64,000 bases of DNA from Macrocybe gigantea. Taxonomy: Eukaryota > Basidiomycota > Agaricomycetes > Agaricales > Callistosporiaceae. The stretch lies in the NCBI GenBank assembly GCA_011319805.1, contig SJRY01000328.1, positions 30,090 through 94,089 on the forward strand. Reading direction: 5' to 3'. Shown here piece after piece: positions 20,450 to 32,899 of the stretch. A program made the translations under genes and the position numbers. The notes beneath the pieces are model-generated. The model was not told the DNA's origin. It did not search any database and saw nothing but the letters and a program-made list of their open reading frames with translations. Within the stretch, counting starts at the first letter, position 1. Each line of letters opens with the position of its first letter.

Positions 20450-21465
20450 TTCCATGCATAGTGTCCCTTTAAGCCACAGTTGAAACATGTGACATTTGCT
20501 GCTCCCTTTCGTAGTTCTGGGCAGTTTCGTGAGAGGTGTCCTGGTTTATTACAGTTGAAGCAGTTGTTGCTTCGTACTTTGTCGACTTCCATGGCCTGTC
20601 CTGCTCCTCAGCTTGGATTCCCGGGCTTGCACTGATTGCTTGTGAATTCTCCTCTCATCACATTCTTGTGTTCATTGATATTTCGTCCAATCGCTTGAGC
20701 TGTTTTGATATATTCATCTCTATCCATTGGAAGTGTGGAGATCGAGTGTATGGCTTCTGCTGTCCTTCAGTTTAAGCTCTTCTCAAGTAGGAAATAAGGG
20801 GCTGTTCCTGTCATCCCTGCTTTTTCTGCAAGGTCTATGAATTCATCCAGAAATTTGTCAATGGGTCAGTTTCCCTGTCTGATATTGAATAGTTTGCTTC
20901 CTGCTTGTGATGGTGACATGACATTGCTGAATCATGTCTCTATCTCGGTTATGAAGTCAGCCCATGTACTTTGGTTGGTAGTGGTGTCGATCTTCTTTGA
21001 CGCCCAGTGGGCTTCTGGTCCGTCGGTCATTCTGGACAGGACCGCTCTGATCTTTTGTATATCTGTGAGGTCTCCATGTGCAGTTATATAAAGCTTCATC
21101 TTCCTCTACCAAATGTCGAAGGATGTTCAATCTCCTATGAAGGATTTCAGATCAGCGATGATTCCCTTGTATTCTGTCGTCATCCTTTGGGAAGTTTCTT
21201 TATCATTATCTTGGTCTTGGTTTTCTTCCTGGATCTGTTGTCCTTGGGTCTGCTGCGCTTGTACTTGGGCTTGCTGTTCTTGAAGTTGTTTCTGTCTTCG
21301 CTCCTCTCTCTGTTCTTTCCAGTAGTCTAGGTCGACTCCTGCAATTCTACAAGCTTGTTCAAAATCAGCCCACTCTGCGGCAGTCGGTCTGTTTGTCTTT
21401 GGTAGTCCTTTTTGCTCCCTCCACTGATAGTATTCATCCCAGTCATTGTTGCTTACTTTTACCAT
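20450..21465 (-). pseudogene. G1 gag, copy a
   Basis: The ATG at 21465-21463 keeps the ACCACCATGG context. The N-terminus reads MVKVSNNDWDEYYQWREQKG, followed by a Gln-rich coiled segment (about residues 55-80), then the capsid-like region and two CCHC zinc knuckles near 20590-20450 (CFNC...GHLSRNC-type, then a second before a Lys-rich tail). Gag forms the particle that packages element RNA. Stops occur from about residue 112, so no full protein is made. Confidence 0.8.
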
Positions 21466-21639
21466 GGTGGTGTGATTCTCTCCTTATGCAGTGCTTTAGC
21501 AGATTGGTCCTCTGACGGGGTTCAGCAGTTTCATTCCTATGTGTCCTTGACTTTGGTATTGTTCTCGTTGGTTCTGTCATATGCTCTATGCATTGTGCCC
21601 TCTCTGTATCGGTATGTCTTCTTCCTGTGTTTGGCAATT

Positions 21640-22080
21640 ATAGTTCTCAATCTGTTATCATCTGAAGTCTCGGGCTTGCATTTGTTCTTCTCTTATTTTT
21701 TGCAGATAGGTTCATTCTCTTCTTCAGCAAGAAGATTCTGGTCTGACCACAGCTCTTCTGGGCTTATCCCATATTCTCCTTCTAGGAAAAGTTCTGCAAT
21801 GAGTTGTGCTGCTCCTTCGCTGAGGATCTCAGTAGGCTTGTCTGTGGTGGTGAAGGCAAACTCTCTCAGAAATGCCTGTTCTTTGTCATCACTACTTGGT
21901 GTAGGTGTGCGCTCTCTCTTTCATTTGTTTGGATTGCTAGTGCCTCTGCAGGTAGTGTGGACTGTCTCTGTGAATGGCGTGGACTGCAATGTCTGGTCTA
22001 CTTCCTTGAGCCAAGTACTCTTGTCACTCGTACTAGTGCTCACTGGGTCGGCGACTGCTTGTTGTCGAATGTTGATCAAG
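21640..22080 (-). pseudogene. G1 ORF0 (upstream of gag), copy a
   Basis: This minus-strand frame lies between the 5' LTR and gag. It shares with 34507-34157 and 46459 onward the blocks TWLKEVDQTLQSTPF, DKPTEILSEGAAQLIAELF and ISPEELWSDQNLLAEE. It ends near 21646 after ARDFR. The function is unknown. It is acidic and has no motif I recognise. Confidence 0.6.
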
Positions 22081-22139
22081 TCTTTGATAAAGCATGACGT
22101 GGTGTGAGTCTGAGCGAGTCTCAATGAGGCTTAATATCT

Positions 22140-22459
22140 TGTTAGGCTAGACAAATCTCAAAAGAACTCGGGCAGACTAAGTGCGAGAGTGGTCTTGAGA
22201 TGATGGCAAAAGGAATATTAAGCCTAGCACTACTGGTACATCTGGGAGTGCTTATATATGTTACAGTACTCAAGCACGGACCACGGGCTGTGCAATGCTG
22301 TGGACTGTGGATGAGTAAGACTGGAAGGAGATGACTCAGGATAACTAGGGAAGTGAAGTGACTTGATGGCTGCACACTGCGCAGCATGATGGAAAGGATA
22401 AGGGATATGGGAAAGATAAGATAAGAAATTGAATGGTCCTTTGGACGATGTCTGTAACA
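22140..22459 (-). repeat. G1 5' LTR of copy a
   Basis: 320 bp, TGTTAGGC...TGTAACA as read on the plus strand. The minus strand has TATATAAG followed ~33 bases later by AGGCTTAATAT, complementary to the primer site just outside the LTR near 22131. Confidence 0.9.
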
Positions 22460-25400
22460 AGGATACACTCTATCCCTGGATAGCTCAACAGATTTATTAG
22501 CAGGATGAGTCCACAGTATACTCAATCCTTAAGGCATAGACAGACCAATCATAACAGAAGGATATCTTTCTAGAAAGACTCCATGAGATCAACCAAATGA
22601 ATGATCATAATGCACTCCACACATTATTCAACCTCAGACAAAAACCACAATTTGTCAGAGGGATGAACAGAAATCAGATGAATATATCTTTGATAATCAT
22701 AACCTTGGACACTGGATGGATATACAGCATAATGGCCCTACTGGTCATGGAATGTACCAGATCTTGCATAGATCAGAAATTTGTAAAGAAAAAGGAAATC
22801 AACACAAAATGATATCCTATTCCTATTCCAGTCCATAATGCAGATGGAACCTGTAACATGGCAAATAACATATACAGTAACATAGACAAATATGTTGAGC
22901 TAAAAGTCTGAATCCAGGATTACATCAAGTGAATGGTCTTCTTAGTCACTAAACTTGGAAAGGGTCAGATTTTCATTGGCTATGAATGGGTCAAGCATCA
23001 TAACCCTCAAATTGATTGGAAAACAGAAAAGATCACATTTGATTGATGCTCTAAAGAGTGTCAGCAGATTGTCCAAATGGAAAACCCTGAAGATGATGAT
23101 ACATCTATCTGGATGAATGAGGTTGACTTTGAAAATGGAGAGAAACTCTTAATGATCAATGTAAATCAAGAGTTTCATCTAAGAGCTTTCCAAATGATAG
23201 CTTCCAAACTGGTGGAAGCAATGGCAAAAGCAACAAAGGTAAAAACCTTTGAAAAAATCATACCAGAAAAATACCACTGTTTCAAGGATTCAGTATTCAG
23301 AAAGGAGTTGTTCAATGAACTACCACTGTGACAACCCTGGAACCACACAATTGCACTTGTTTCAGAAGTGAAGCTCTAGGATTGCAAAGTCTATCCTCTG
23401 ATGCTGGACAAATAAAAACAATTGAATGCCTTTTCAGATGAAAATCTAAAAACTAGATGAATTAGGCCATTAAAGTCACCTATGGCATCACCTTCCTTCT
23501 TTATAAAAAAGAAGGACAGATCCCTATGACCTGTACAGGATTATCAAAAGCTTAATGATATGACAATAAAGAATAAATATCTGCTCCCTTTGATCCAAGA
23601 ATTAGTCAATAAATTGAAGGGAGCGAAGTCCTTTACAAAGCTTGATATCCAATGGGAATATAATAATATCTGCATGAAAGAAGATGATGAGTAGAAAGCT
23701 GCTTTTCAAACAAACCAGGGAATGTTTGAACCCCTGATCATGTTCTTTGGACTTAAAAATTCACTGGCTACTTTCCAAATAATGATAAATATGATTTTTA
23801 AAGAAATTGATCAGGAACATGTTATTTACATGAATGACATCCTCATCTTCAATAAAGATCTGAATGAACATAGACAACTCATTCAATGTGTATTGGAAAA
23901 GCTTAAAAACAACAAGCTTTATCTGAAACCTGAGAAGTGTTTGTTTCATTAGATAGAAGCAGAGTACCTGAGAATGATCATCTCTGAGAACAGTATCAAG
24001 ATGAATCCTGTTAAAGTCGAAGGCATCAAAGGATGGCTAAAACCCATCTAAAAAAGGAACATCTAATAATTCTTAGGCTTTTGTAACTTCTATTGGTGCT
24101 TTATTGAAGAATTCACAAAGATCATGAAACCTTTAACAAAGCTAATCAGAAAAGCTAGTTGGACATAGGGAAAAGCCCAAGATGGCATATTCAAAGGATT
24201 GAAAAATTAGATCTGCTAAGCACCAATTATTGCAATACTTTGAGATGATGGAAAGTTCTGAATAGAAGTTAATACTTCAAATTATACAATAAGAGGCATC
24301 CTTTTCCAGAAACAATCCAACAGTACTTGGAGACCAGTAGCTTTCATGTCAAAGTCATTGAACTCAACAGAATAGAACTATGAGATCTATGACAAAGAGA
24401 TGCTCACGATCATGACTGGACTTGAGGAATGGCACCAATATCTCTGTAGCACTAAATACAAATTTGAGATTTGGATAAATCATAAAAATCTTGAATATTT
24501 CCAAAAGCCCTAGAAGTTAAATTACTGACATGCTTGTTGGATCTCAGAACTCCAAGACTATGACTTTATCTTAGAACATAAATTTAGAAAGTTGATGACT
24601 AAAGCAGACAGTCTGTCAAGACAACCAGACTATGAGAAGGGGAAGAATGATAATGAGAATGTCATACTTCTAAAACTAGAAACTTTTCACTGAATCTTTA
24701 TAGCAAATGTCATATTGATACCAGAATTCTAGGATATTTTGAATCAAATTAAGTGGGCTTAGAAACAAAGAGAGCCTGAAGTTCAAAAATGTTTTGATGA
24801 AGATGAATATGGCTAGAAGAAAAACAACTGAATTGTTACATGGTTAAAACAGTACTATATCCCAAAGAGCCAAAAGATAAGGGAGCATATCATCGAAATC
24901 CATCATTCTAATCAGATCTCAGGATACCTAGAACAGACAAAGATGCATGAACTGATCATGCATAACTTCTGGTGGTCCAAGATGATGAATGATGTCAAGG
25001 CATATGTCAAAGGATGTAACAAATGCCAACAGATAAAAATCATCAGAAATTGGAAACATGCTCTGCTACATCTGAATGAAGTACTGAAGAAACTATGGGA
25101 AATCATATCAGTAGATCTTATCAGACCCCTTTCTAAATCACAAGGGTTCAATAGCATCATGGTAATGGTAGACTGGTTCATGAAAGGAGCCAAATTATAC
25201 TAGTCAATATGGAAATCATAGCAGAGGGAATCATTTGTAAACTATGCAACATCATATTCTTGGATTATAGACCTCTGAAGAAAGTTATCAGTGATAGAGG
25301 ATGCCAATTTGTCTCAAACTTCATGAAAGACCTCTACACACTTCTGGGAGTCAAAGGAACCCCCTCAATACTACATCATCTACAGACCAATAGACAGACA

Positions 25401-26265
25401 GAAAGAGTTAATCAGGAATTCAAACAGTATCTGAAACTCTTCATAAACTATTGACAAACAAACTAGGCAGACTGGTTACCAACAGCCAAATTCTCTTACA
25501 ACAATTGGATTCATTTGGAAATAGAATACTCTCCATTTTACTTAAATCACAGATAACATCCATATACTGGAAAGGATCCCCTGAAACATAATGCAAAGTT
25601 GCAATCTACAGAGGAGATCACCAACATGATGAAGGAAATCTGAACTAAAGCCAAGACTTCTCTTCTGAAGGCTGTAGAAATGATGAAACAGACCTACAAC
25701 TGAATGTAAAAACTGTCCTGAGAGTACTATAAGAGTGATCAAGTCTGGTTGGAAGGAACAAATATTACAACTGACTGCCTGACTGACAAACTTAATGATA
25801 AATAGTTCAGTCCCTTCAAAATTAAGTGATGAGTAGGAGAATCGGCATATGAACTTGAATTACCAGAACATTGGAGAATTCACCCTATCCAAAATAAGTC
25901 CAAGCTCACCCCTTATATAACACTGGCATTTCCACAACAAAAAATGGTAATGATTCTTAAATAACCTCTACCTATCATTGTGGAAGGAAAGGAATGATAT
26001 GAGATCAAGGCTGTGGTAAATTCCCAATGGAATCAGGAAAAGCTATAGTATAGAATACAATAGAAGGGATATTCTATAGAAGACGCTATATGGGAACCTG
26101 CAGAGAATGTTGCACCTGATGCAGCTGCAAAATTCTATTGAAAGAATTCTGAGGTGCCATCTCTAGAATAAGAGTAATGTCAGCTACCACTATGATCACT
26201 GCCAAAGAGAGTTGTATGCACCTGCCTCTATCAAACCCAGATATTGAAGGTCCTCTTTGACCATA
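22460..26265 (+). mobile_element. G2 copy a, internal region without LTRs
   Basis: It matches 57358 onward of the longer G2 copy, from the end of gag through protease, RT, RNase H, integrase and chromodomain, down to the segment before the 3' LTR. It is cut on the left by a G1 LTR and on the right by a LINE-A tail at 26266. It is CpG-poor and heavily decayed. Confidence 0.88.
22597..26050 (+). pseudogene. G2 pol relic (protease, RT, RNase H, integrase, chromodomain)
   Basis: The protease region is near 22700 (LLVMECTRSCIDQKFVK; the active-site Asp and Gly are altered compared with DMG in the other copy). RT lies at 23400-23950 with IYMNDILIFNKD, where the YxDD core has become YMND. RNase H is at 24230-24450, the integrase zinc region near 24900-25030 (HHSNQISGY...CNKCQQIKI) and the catalytic core at 25100-25420 with VDLIRPLSKSQG and VISDRGCQFVSNF. 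More than twenty stops make this non-functional. Confidence 0.88.
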
Positions 26266-27689
26266 TTTTTTTTTTTTTTTTTTAAATCAACAATTTTTAT
26301 AGCAGTGCTCAGTAGCAGTCTACTTGTACATACATAAAGGTATCTATGATAAATATGATGTGTCTGATGATACAGAAGCAAAGGGATGAACATAGAGGGC
26401 TCACTAACTCTGTTGTCTCCTGCCCATGCATGACCATTCACTACTTGTGCCTATACTAACTTGTTTGCTAGTCAATGTCCCCCAGCTCCTAAGAGCCAGA
26501 CATGGTCAATTCCATGTAAAGGGTTCAAAAGGGCCCATAACAACTGATGTTGCAAAACCTGTGATGCATAGTAAAGCTTGGTGCCTACTTTTGTTGATCA
26601 CCACAATGATTTGATGCTCTGAGTTCCCCAGTCCAAAGGCCAATTGCAGTTATTTTCATGAAAAGGCTCCACAAGGAGCCATAATCCAGAGGATCCCTTG
26701 CTACAAAGGGGCAGTTATCCATTCCCTGGATCCAGAATGAAAGCACCTGCCACCTTATTCGACATTAGATACTTAACAAACTAGGAGCATACAAAGGCAT
26801 TGTACTGGCATTCAGTTGGCCTGTGCCAGTTACAGCACAGAGTCATGATGGAGTCTTCTGGCCCTCATCCACATGAGCATTCTTTGCTCTTGACAAAATT
26901 GAACCATGCTCAATATGTATTGATTGGTACATGTCTGCAAGCAATGTGACAGCAATGAGCATATAGCTCATTATCTGTCACCAACTTCATGAAGCCCATT
27001 CTCTTATGAGATGGGCACTTATAGGACTCCGGCTTTTCTGTGTCATGGAATCAAAATGTGGAGGTGCTAATGTATTTCTTGTTTCTAGAGTCATGGAATC
27101 AAGAAGTGTGCATATCATTGTCTGCCTTCTTGTAGAGTGCATCCATGGTATAGAGAGGACAAAGTCCCTGAGGAACGTCAAGCCTATGTGCAAACTCATG
27201 TGCCTCGACCTGAATAGCCCACTTCCAATGGGAAGGGATGTGCCAGAGCATAATTTGATGCTGCTCGGATTGGGCCAACCAAGCATGACATGAAGTGCAC
27301 AGAGCAATAGAATGTGACTGCATAGAGTGGGGGTTGCAATTGACAATGCAGTTTATTGCATTCATCAAGTTTAGGAAGCACACAATGAATGTAACTCCAT
27401 CTTGTGCAATGGCCTTTTGGATTGATATACATAATAATCCAATCAGTTCAGAATCATTGCTGGTCACTTTACTGACAGGCTGACATACTTCTTGGATGAG
27501 TCTAGTGCTCCAGTAGACCCAGAAAGAGTACACTGACTGTTTATTGAGTGCATCTGCTTTCATAGACATGGTACCATCACTACTGGTATAAATACAATGG
27601 GGCTCAAGCTGGCACTCAGCAAGTGCCTGCTCAAGTGATACATAGTAAGCCTTGATAGAGTCTTTATCCTTGCCAAGGAGCTTATGGAT
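26266..27689 (-). mobile_element. LINE-A copy, RNase H to tail, 5'-truncated
   Basis: It has a T-run at 26266-26283, the 3' UTR, and ORF2 end on the minus strand. The frame 27722-27099 holds FLNLMNAINCIVNCNPHSM and the SSDGTMSMK RNase H segment. It abuts the S1 head at 27690. Confidence 0.88.
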
Positions 27690-28097
27690 GGGGCTCCAGT
27701 AGCCCAGTGGTTTGATTGCCACTAAAGACTGGAGAGGTGGCTATGCAGTCACTGGAAAGGTTGTGGGTTCGATTCCTACTCATCCCCTGTACCTTGAAAG
27801 TAGGGATAGGCATATGACCCATCATTGGTTACAGTCATGTGCTCAGTGACTCAGGTTGGTAATCAACTCTGAGGCAGTACCATGGTTATGTGACCTCCTA
27901 TAACTAGAGTGGTGACCTGGTCATGTGATAGGAATGATCGTAGAAGCCCAAAGTAGCAGGTCAGGTGACCCCTGACAGGCCATGCCTGAAATGGTCATGT
28001 GATTGATCATGTGATCAAGTAGAGAGCAAAAGCATAGGGCACAATAAGTGGGGGAGAGACATGAGAACAACCTGACCTATAATGCATACTCTGTAAT
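27690..28097 (+). mobile_element. S1 retroposon, head half (continues at 34947)
   Basis: The head GGGGCTCCAGTAGCCCAGTG has box A TAGCCCAGTGG, and box B GGTTCGATTCC at about 27767 is a perfect consensus. The copy is split at GTAAT (28093-28097) by the G1 element and resumes at 34947. The whole S1 would be about 1.2 kb without the insert. Confidence 0.88.
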
Positions 28098-28417
28098 TGT
28101 TAGGCTAGACGAATCTCAGAAGGACTCAGGCAGACTAAGTGCAAGAGTGGTCTTGAGATGATGGCAAAAGGAATATTAAGCCTAGCACTACTGGTACATC
28201 TGGGAGTCCTTATATACATTACAGTACTCGAGCACGGACCATGGGCTGCGCAATGCTGTGGACTGCAGATGAGTAAGACTGGAAGGAGATGACTCAGGAT
28301 GACTAGGGAAGTGGGATGACTCGATGGCTGCATGCTGCGCAGCATGACGGGGGAGATAAGGGATATGGGAAAGATAAGATAAGAAAATGAATGGTCCTTT
28401 GGGCGACGTCTGTAACA
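28098..28417 (-). repeat. G1 copy b 3' LTR
   Basis: 320 bp. It is preceded on the minus strand by the purine-rich tract AGAGAGGGTGA (28418-28428), the likely plus-strand primer. Confidence 0.93.
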
Positions 28418-28454
28418 TCACCCTCTCTGTAGATTCGTGTCCTCGTGAAAAACC

Positions 28455-28853
28455 TTAGTCCAGCTGTCCCCACCCAGTATTGGTCTCCCAGGCAGTCGCA
28501 GCATGTGGGGCCCATGTATGAATGAGCTCTTCATTATAGGCACGGATATGATGGAGTGTGGTGGCAAGGAGTTTAAGTCGCCGGTTTTCTGTGCAAAGCA
28601 TTTCCATCGCCTCGCGAAGTGCGATACGTTCAGCTGCAGTGGGGCCGGTCCCATCAGGGGTTCGCCCGGTCCAGAGGTGCATGCGGACGGTCATAACATA
28701 GTGCATATACATGCCAAGTGTGATGGCGAGGGGGTCCATGTAGTCACTGCCATTGAGAATCCTTGCTAGATTCTTATGGTCGTTTGGATAGTTGGGGGTA
28801 GGTGCGCAGCTGTCGTCACTGCTGTCAATGCTGATGGGGGCGTTGGTGGTCAT
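28455..28853 (-). CDS. G1 ORF-X, extra 132-codon frame after pol
   Basis: The frame starts MTTNAPISIDSSDD, continues through YMDPLAITLGMYMHYVMTV and TAAERIALREAMEMLCTENR, and ends GWGQLD. The start codon overlaps the pol stop as ATGA. The same overlap and start occur at 51783 and 54511, and GWGQLD plus stop recurs near 52176. The position between integrase/chromodomain and the 3' LTR is where envelope-like genes sit in some gypsy elements, but there is no signal peptide or membrane segment. A helical, charged C-terminal half is likely. I do not recognise the family and the function is unknown. It is open in this copy. Confidence 0.7.
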   Translation of the reverse strand: MTTNAPISIDSSDDSCAPTPNYPNDHKNLARILNGSDYMDPLAITLGMYMHYVMTVRMHLWTGRTPDGTGPTAAERIALREAMEMLCTENRRLKLLATTLHHIRAYNEELIHTWAPHAATAWETNTGWGQLD

Positions 28854-31800
28854 GAAGTGCGATTTTTGGTCTTCTTCCCTCTTGTCATGATCCTTTTATC
28901 CTGGTTCGCAGTGTTCTTTAGGAAGTGGTCTAGAGCTTGCTGCACATTCCCCAGTTCCTTCTCTTTGATCTATGTGTTCTCTTCGTATCCGTATCCTTTC
29001 CATTTGACCAGGAATAGCATCCCCTCCCTTGTTTCTTCCTTTTTAGGATCTCTTCTATCTCGTACTCTTCTTCATCATTTATGATTTCAGGGGGTGGTGG
29101 TGATGGTCGCTCTTGTATCTTGAAACGGGGTCCTTTGTAAGGCATGAGCAGTGTTTCATTGAACATGGGGTGTATCAGCTGCCATGATGCTGGGAGTTCC
29201 AGGCGATATGCCGAGGCTTCTTTCTTTTCAACCACCTTGAATGGTCCGTATCGGAGTGCCGATAACTTCTTTGATGGTCGATTGACTGTGATATTGGTGG
29301 CTTCTAGCCATACTCCATTCCCTTTCTTGTATTCACAGGCTGGTTTTTGCCTTGCATCGTAATTGTCTTTGGCTCGTGTTTGTGCATATTGCAGTGCAGC
29401 ATTTGCTTCCTTTCGTATTTGGTTCATTCTTTTGACGAAGTCTTTTGCTGCAGGGTTATTCCCTTCTGTCGTCTGTGGCTCTCCCTTCCAGGGGTGCATT
29501 CCATAGTTGAGGTAGAATGGTGTCTCCTTCATTCCCTGGTGTGCTTTGTCATTGTATTGGTACTCTGCAATTGCTATCCATTCTGCCCAATCGTCCTGTA
29601 GGTTGTTTGTGAAGCTTCTGAAGAAGGCTTCCATTTCTTGATGAGATCATTCTGCCTGTCCATCTGTCTGTAGGTGGTAGGTCATTGATAGGTTTTGTTT
29701 TGTTCCAAGTAATTTTAGAAGTGCTGTTATGAATTGCACTGCAAATTGGAGTCCTCAGTTGCTGATGATCTTTCATGGAATTCCATGAAGTCACCATACA
29801 TTGTCTCAGTATAGTCATGTGAGACCTTCTGCTGTGAGTTCAGTGTTTGTGGAGATTAGGTGGATCATCTTAGTCAGGCAGTCTGTGACTGCGGCGATGG
29901 CATTAAAGCCATTCAAGCTGGGTAGCAGTCCTATGAGATCTACTCCGATATCTTCCCATGGTTGTTGTGGGACTTCGTGCGGGTGCAGGGGTGCGTGTTT
30001 CTTTTGTCGGATGATTTTGTTTCGCTGACATGTTTCGCATCCATTGACATACTTCTTGATGTCCGTTAGCATTGATGGCCACCAATAGGTGTGGCTTATG
30101 AGCTCGTGCATGCGGTATTGCCCTGGGTGTCCTCCGATGGGTGTGTCATGGTATTCAAACATGATGTTTCCTTCAGTTTGTTGTCTGGAGGAACGTAGAT
30201 TTTTCCTCCTACATATACGATGTGGTCGTCTTCTGTGAACCAGTGTGGTTTTTCCTTCAGTCCTGTTGTTACGATCATCTCCCTTCATGTGCATTGTCGA
30301 ATTTGTTCTATCCTTGAGGATTCGATCATCGTGATTCCTCTTGTTTGTATTGTTTCATTATTTTGTGCTTCTTCTTTCCATGGGTGTTCATCCTTGAACA
30401 TCATAATTTCAAAGTCTCATTCATTATTCTCTTCCAGATGTCGAATGAATGCTGCTTCTTTGATCATTTGTATGTCGTCCTTCTCTGCTAGGTTTTCTTC
30501 ATATCCTGCTATCCATGACAGGACATCTGCTTTTCCATTCGCCTTTCCTGATATGAGTCATAGTTCATAGTCATATTCCTGTAATTTCAGGTACCAGCCA
30601 ATCTGTCTCGAATTGAGTCACTGTGGCTTCCGGAAGTATGATAGGTTTTTGTGATCTGTCAATATTTCAAACTTCTCTCAAGCTTTGAGGAGGTATTGTC
30701 TCCATGTCTTTAGTGTGATCATTATCACAAGAAGTTCCTTGTCATAGATTTCATAGTTCTGCTCTGCTGGAGTCATGCATCTAGAAATGAAGGCAATTGG
30801 ATGCTATAGTCCTTTCCGTTGTTGTGATAGTACTGCTCTAATGGCATATCCTAAGGCATCTGTTTCAACTTGGAATTTTCCTTCTGTTTGTGGTAGTGCT
30901 AGGATGGGTGCCGAGGTTATATATCGAATCAGCTCCTTGAAAGCATTTTGTTGCTTGTCTGTCTACTGGAATGTTTTGTTTCCAGTCAGCTCCATCAGGG
31001 ATTTAGCAACCTTTGCATATCCCTTGATGAATCATTGGTAAAAGTTCGTGAATCCCAAGAACTTTTGTAGTTCTTTCTTTGTCTTTGGGGTTGGCCAGGA
31101 TTGTATGGCTGTGATCTTTTCTGGTTCCATTTCTACCTTCCCTTCTCCTATGATGTATCCTAGTACTGGGACTTTTGATGATTCCCAGATGCATTTTGGT
31201 CCTTTGATAAATAAGTTGTTCTTGTTCAGTATCTCCATGACTTCTATGGTATTCTTTTGGAGTTCCTCTCATATTCATCTGATGATTATGATGTCGTCCA
31301 TATAGATTATGCACACTCTTTTTTGTATTTGGTCTTGGAAGAGGCTTGCCATCATTCAGCTAAATGTGCCTGGTGCATTGCACTATTCAAAGTACATGTT
31401 ACAGACGCCGCCCAAAGGACTATTCATTTTCTTATCTTATCTTTCCCACATCCCTTATCTCCCCCATCATGCTGCGCAGCGCGCAGCCATCGAGTCATCC
31501 CACTTCCCTAGTCATCCTGAGTCATCTCTTTCCAGTCTTACTCATCCGCAGTCCACAGCATTGCGCAGCCCATGGTCCGTGCTCGAGTACTGTAATGTAT
31601 ATAAGGACTCCCAGATGTACCAGTAGCGCTAGGCTTAATATTCCTTTTGCCATCATCTCAAGACCACTCTCGCACTTAGTCTGCCCGAGTCCTTCTGAGA
31701 TTCGTCTAGCCTAACAGTACATGACTGTCAGTTTGAAGAGTCCTCTTGCTGTTAGGAAGGCTGCCTTCCATTCGTCCCCTTTCCAGATGCATATGTTATT

Positions 31801-32700
31801 GTATCCCTAGATGATGTCAATCTTGCTAAAGTACTTTGCCCCTTGTAGTATGTCGAGGAGTTTACTAATGCATGGTAATGGGAACTTATCTTTAACCATA
31901 TATTTGTTTATCTCCCGGTAGTCTTGGATGAGTCGTTTGCTTCCATCCTTCTTGTTGCGAAAGAAGCAGGATGCTGCATAAGGTGATTTCGATGGGTGTA
32001 TTTTTCCTGTTCGTAATCCTTCTTCGATGAAGGCATCTAGTTCCTCTAGTTCTTTCTGTGTCATCGGATAGACCTTGCTCGGTATCATTTTGGGTGCATC
32101 CTTCATTAAGTTTATTTCATGGTCCCATTCTTTGTAGTCTGGTAAGCGATCAAAGTTCTTCTCCTTGAAGAGGTGTTTGAATCTGATCAGATATGGGGGT
32201 ATCTGGGTTCCTGTCTTGTCGCTGGCTGTGGTTTTCGCTGGTTCAGCCACCTTCTGTATCTTAATCGTCTGGTGGTTTATTTTGCACGTTTTAGAGCATC
32301 TGTTGAAGACAATTTCTCCTGTCCTCCATTTGATTGTTGGGTTGTGGTAGACAAGCCAGTCATGTCCTAGTAGCATGTCAGTTTTTCCAATGTCGAATAC
32401 GATGGCTTCCATGTGCTCCTTGTGTCCTTTGATGTCAATGTTGACTTCCGCTACTCAGTCTGCTGTTTTCTGGCGGTTGGGTGATCCGTCTGCATTTATG
32501 ATTGGAATCTTCTTGATTTGTCATGTCTTCAGTCCTGTTTTTGCTACTATTGCGGTGTTGATGCAGGTCCTATCTGCTCCGCTGTCAACTTCCGGTGTTA
32601 TCATTGTGATTCCTTTTCGCATTCGTATCCTTGCTGGTACTGCAAGTTCTTTCCTCTTTGGTGGTTTGTCTCCTTGGATGGTTTTCCTTGGTGCTTCAGA
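28850..32700 (-). pseudogene. G1 pol (protease, RT, RNase H, integrase, chromodomain), copy b
   Basis: In order on the minus strand, the protease has EVDSGADRTCIN near 32580. The region 32412-31807 carries MLLGHDWLVYHNPTIKWRTG and the RT start (KSPYAASCFFRNKKDGSKRL). After the solo LTR come IYMDDIIII-type RT residues and PVLGYIIGEGKVEMEPEKIT. RNase H is near 30800, the integrase zinc domain at 30150-30010 (YHDTPIGGHPGQY...CETCQRNK) and the core at 29960-29640 (GVDLIGLLPSLNGF; DGQAE-type Glu region). The chromodomain is near 29070-28960 (YEIEEILKRKKQGR, then VKWKGYGYEE after a frameshift). Chromodomains direct integration to modified histones in such elements. Several stops and one frameshift make this copy dead. 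Confidence 0.9.
31397..31716 (+). mobile_element. Solo G1 LTR in RT of copy b, GTACA target duplication
   Basis: TGTTACAGACG...CCTAACA on the plus strand (opposite to its host element), flanked by GTACA at 31392-31396 and 31717-31721. It separates two RT segments that join perfectly without it. Confidence 0.95.
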
Positions 32701-32899
32701 TCGCTTGGCGGGAATGGTGTATTTCAGAGTATGGGATGATCTACATCTGGTATCGAAGCGAGTCTGTTTCAGTTGTATGGGTCACGATTTAGCACCTCCT
32801 AGTCGGACCCTTCAGCAAAACCCTCTTTGTCAGAGCTTTCTTCATCCTTATCTTCTTCGTCCTCTCCTTCTTCTTCTTTCACTTCTCTGACTCAGGATT

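Larger units (their letters stand above)
19744..22459 (-). mobile_element. G1 copy a, 5' LTR to protease, truncated
   Basis: This minus-strand Ty3/gypsy copy has its 5' LTR at 22140-22459, then the primer site, ORF0, gag and the protease start, cut at 19744 by T2. A solo G1 LTR lies at 19801-20118. Right of the LTR the sequence is G2 gag, so G1 probably inserted into, or recombined next to, a G2 copy. RT, RNase H and integrase are absent. Confidence 0.88.

Noticed and set aside
20338..22107. Plus-strand hydrophobic frames over the G1 gag region (also 33008-34589)
   Set aside because: The minus strand encodes Gag and ORF0 with a zinc knuckle; the plus frames are shadows.
27690..27800. S1 heads as real tRNA genes
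   Set aside because: Box A and B are good, but the arms do not pair into a cloverleaf and the same head leads into the same long body in several copies.
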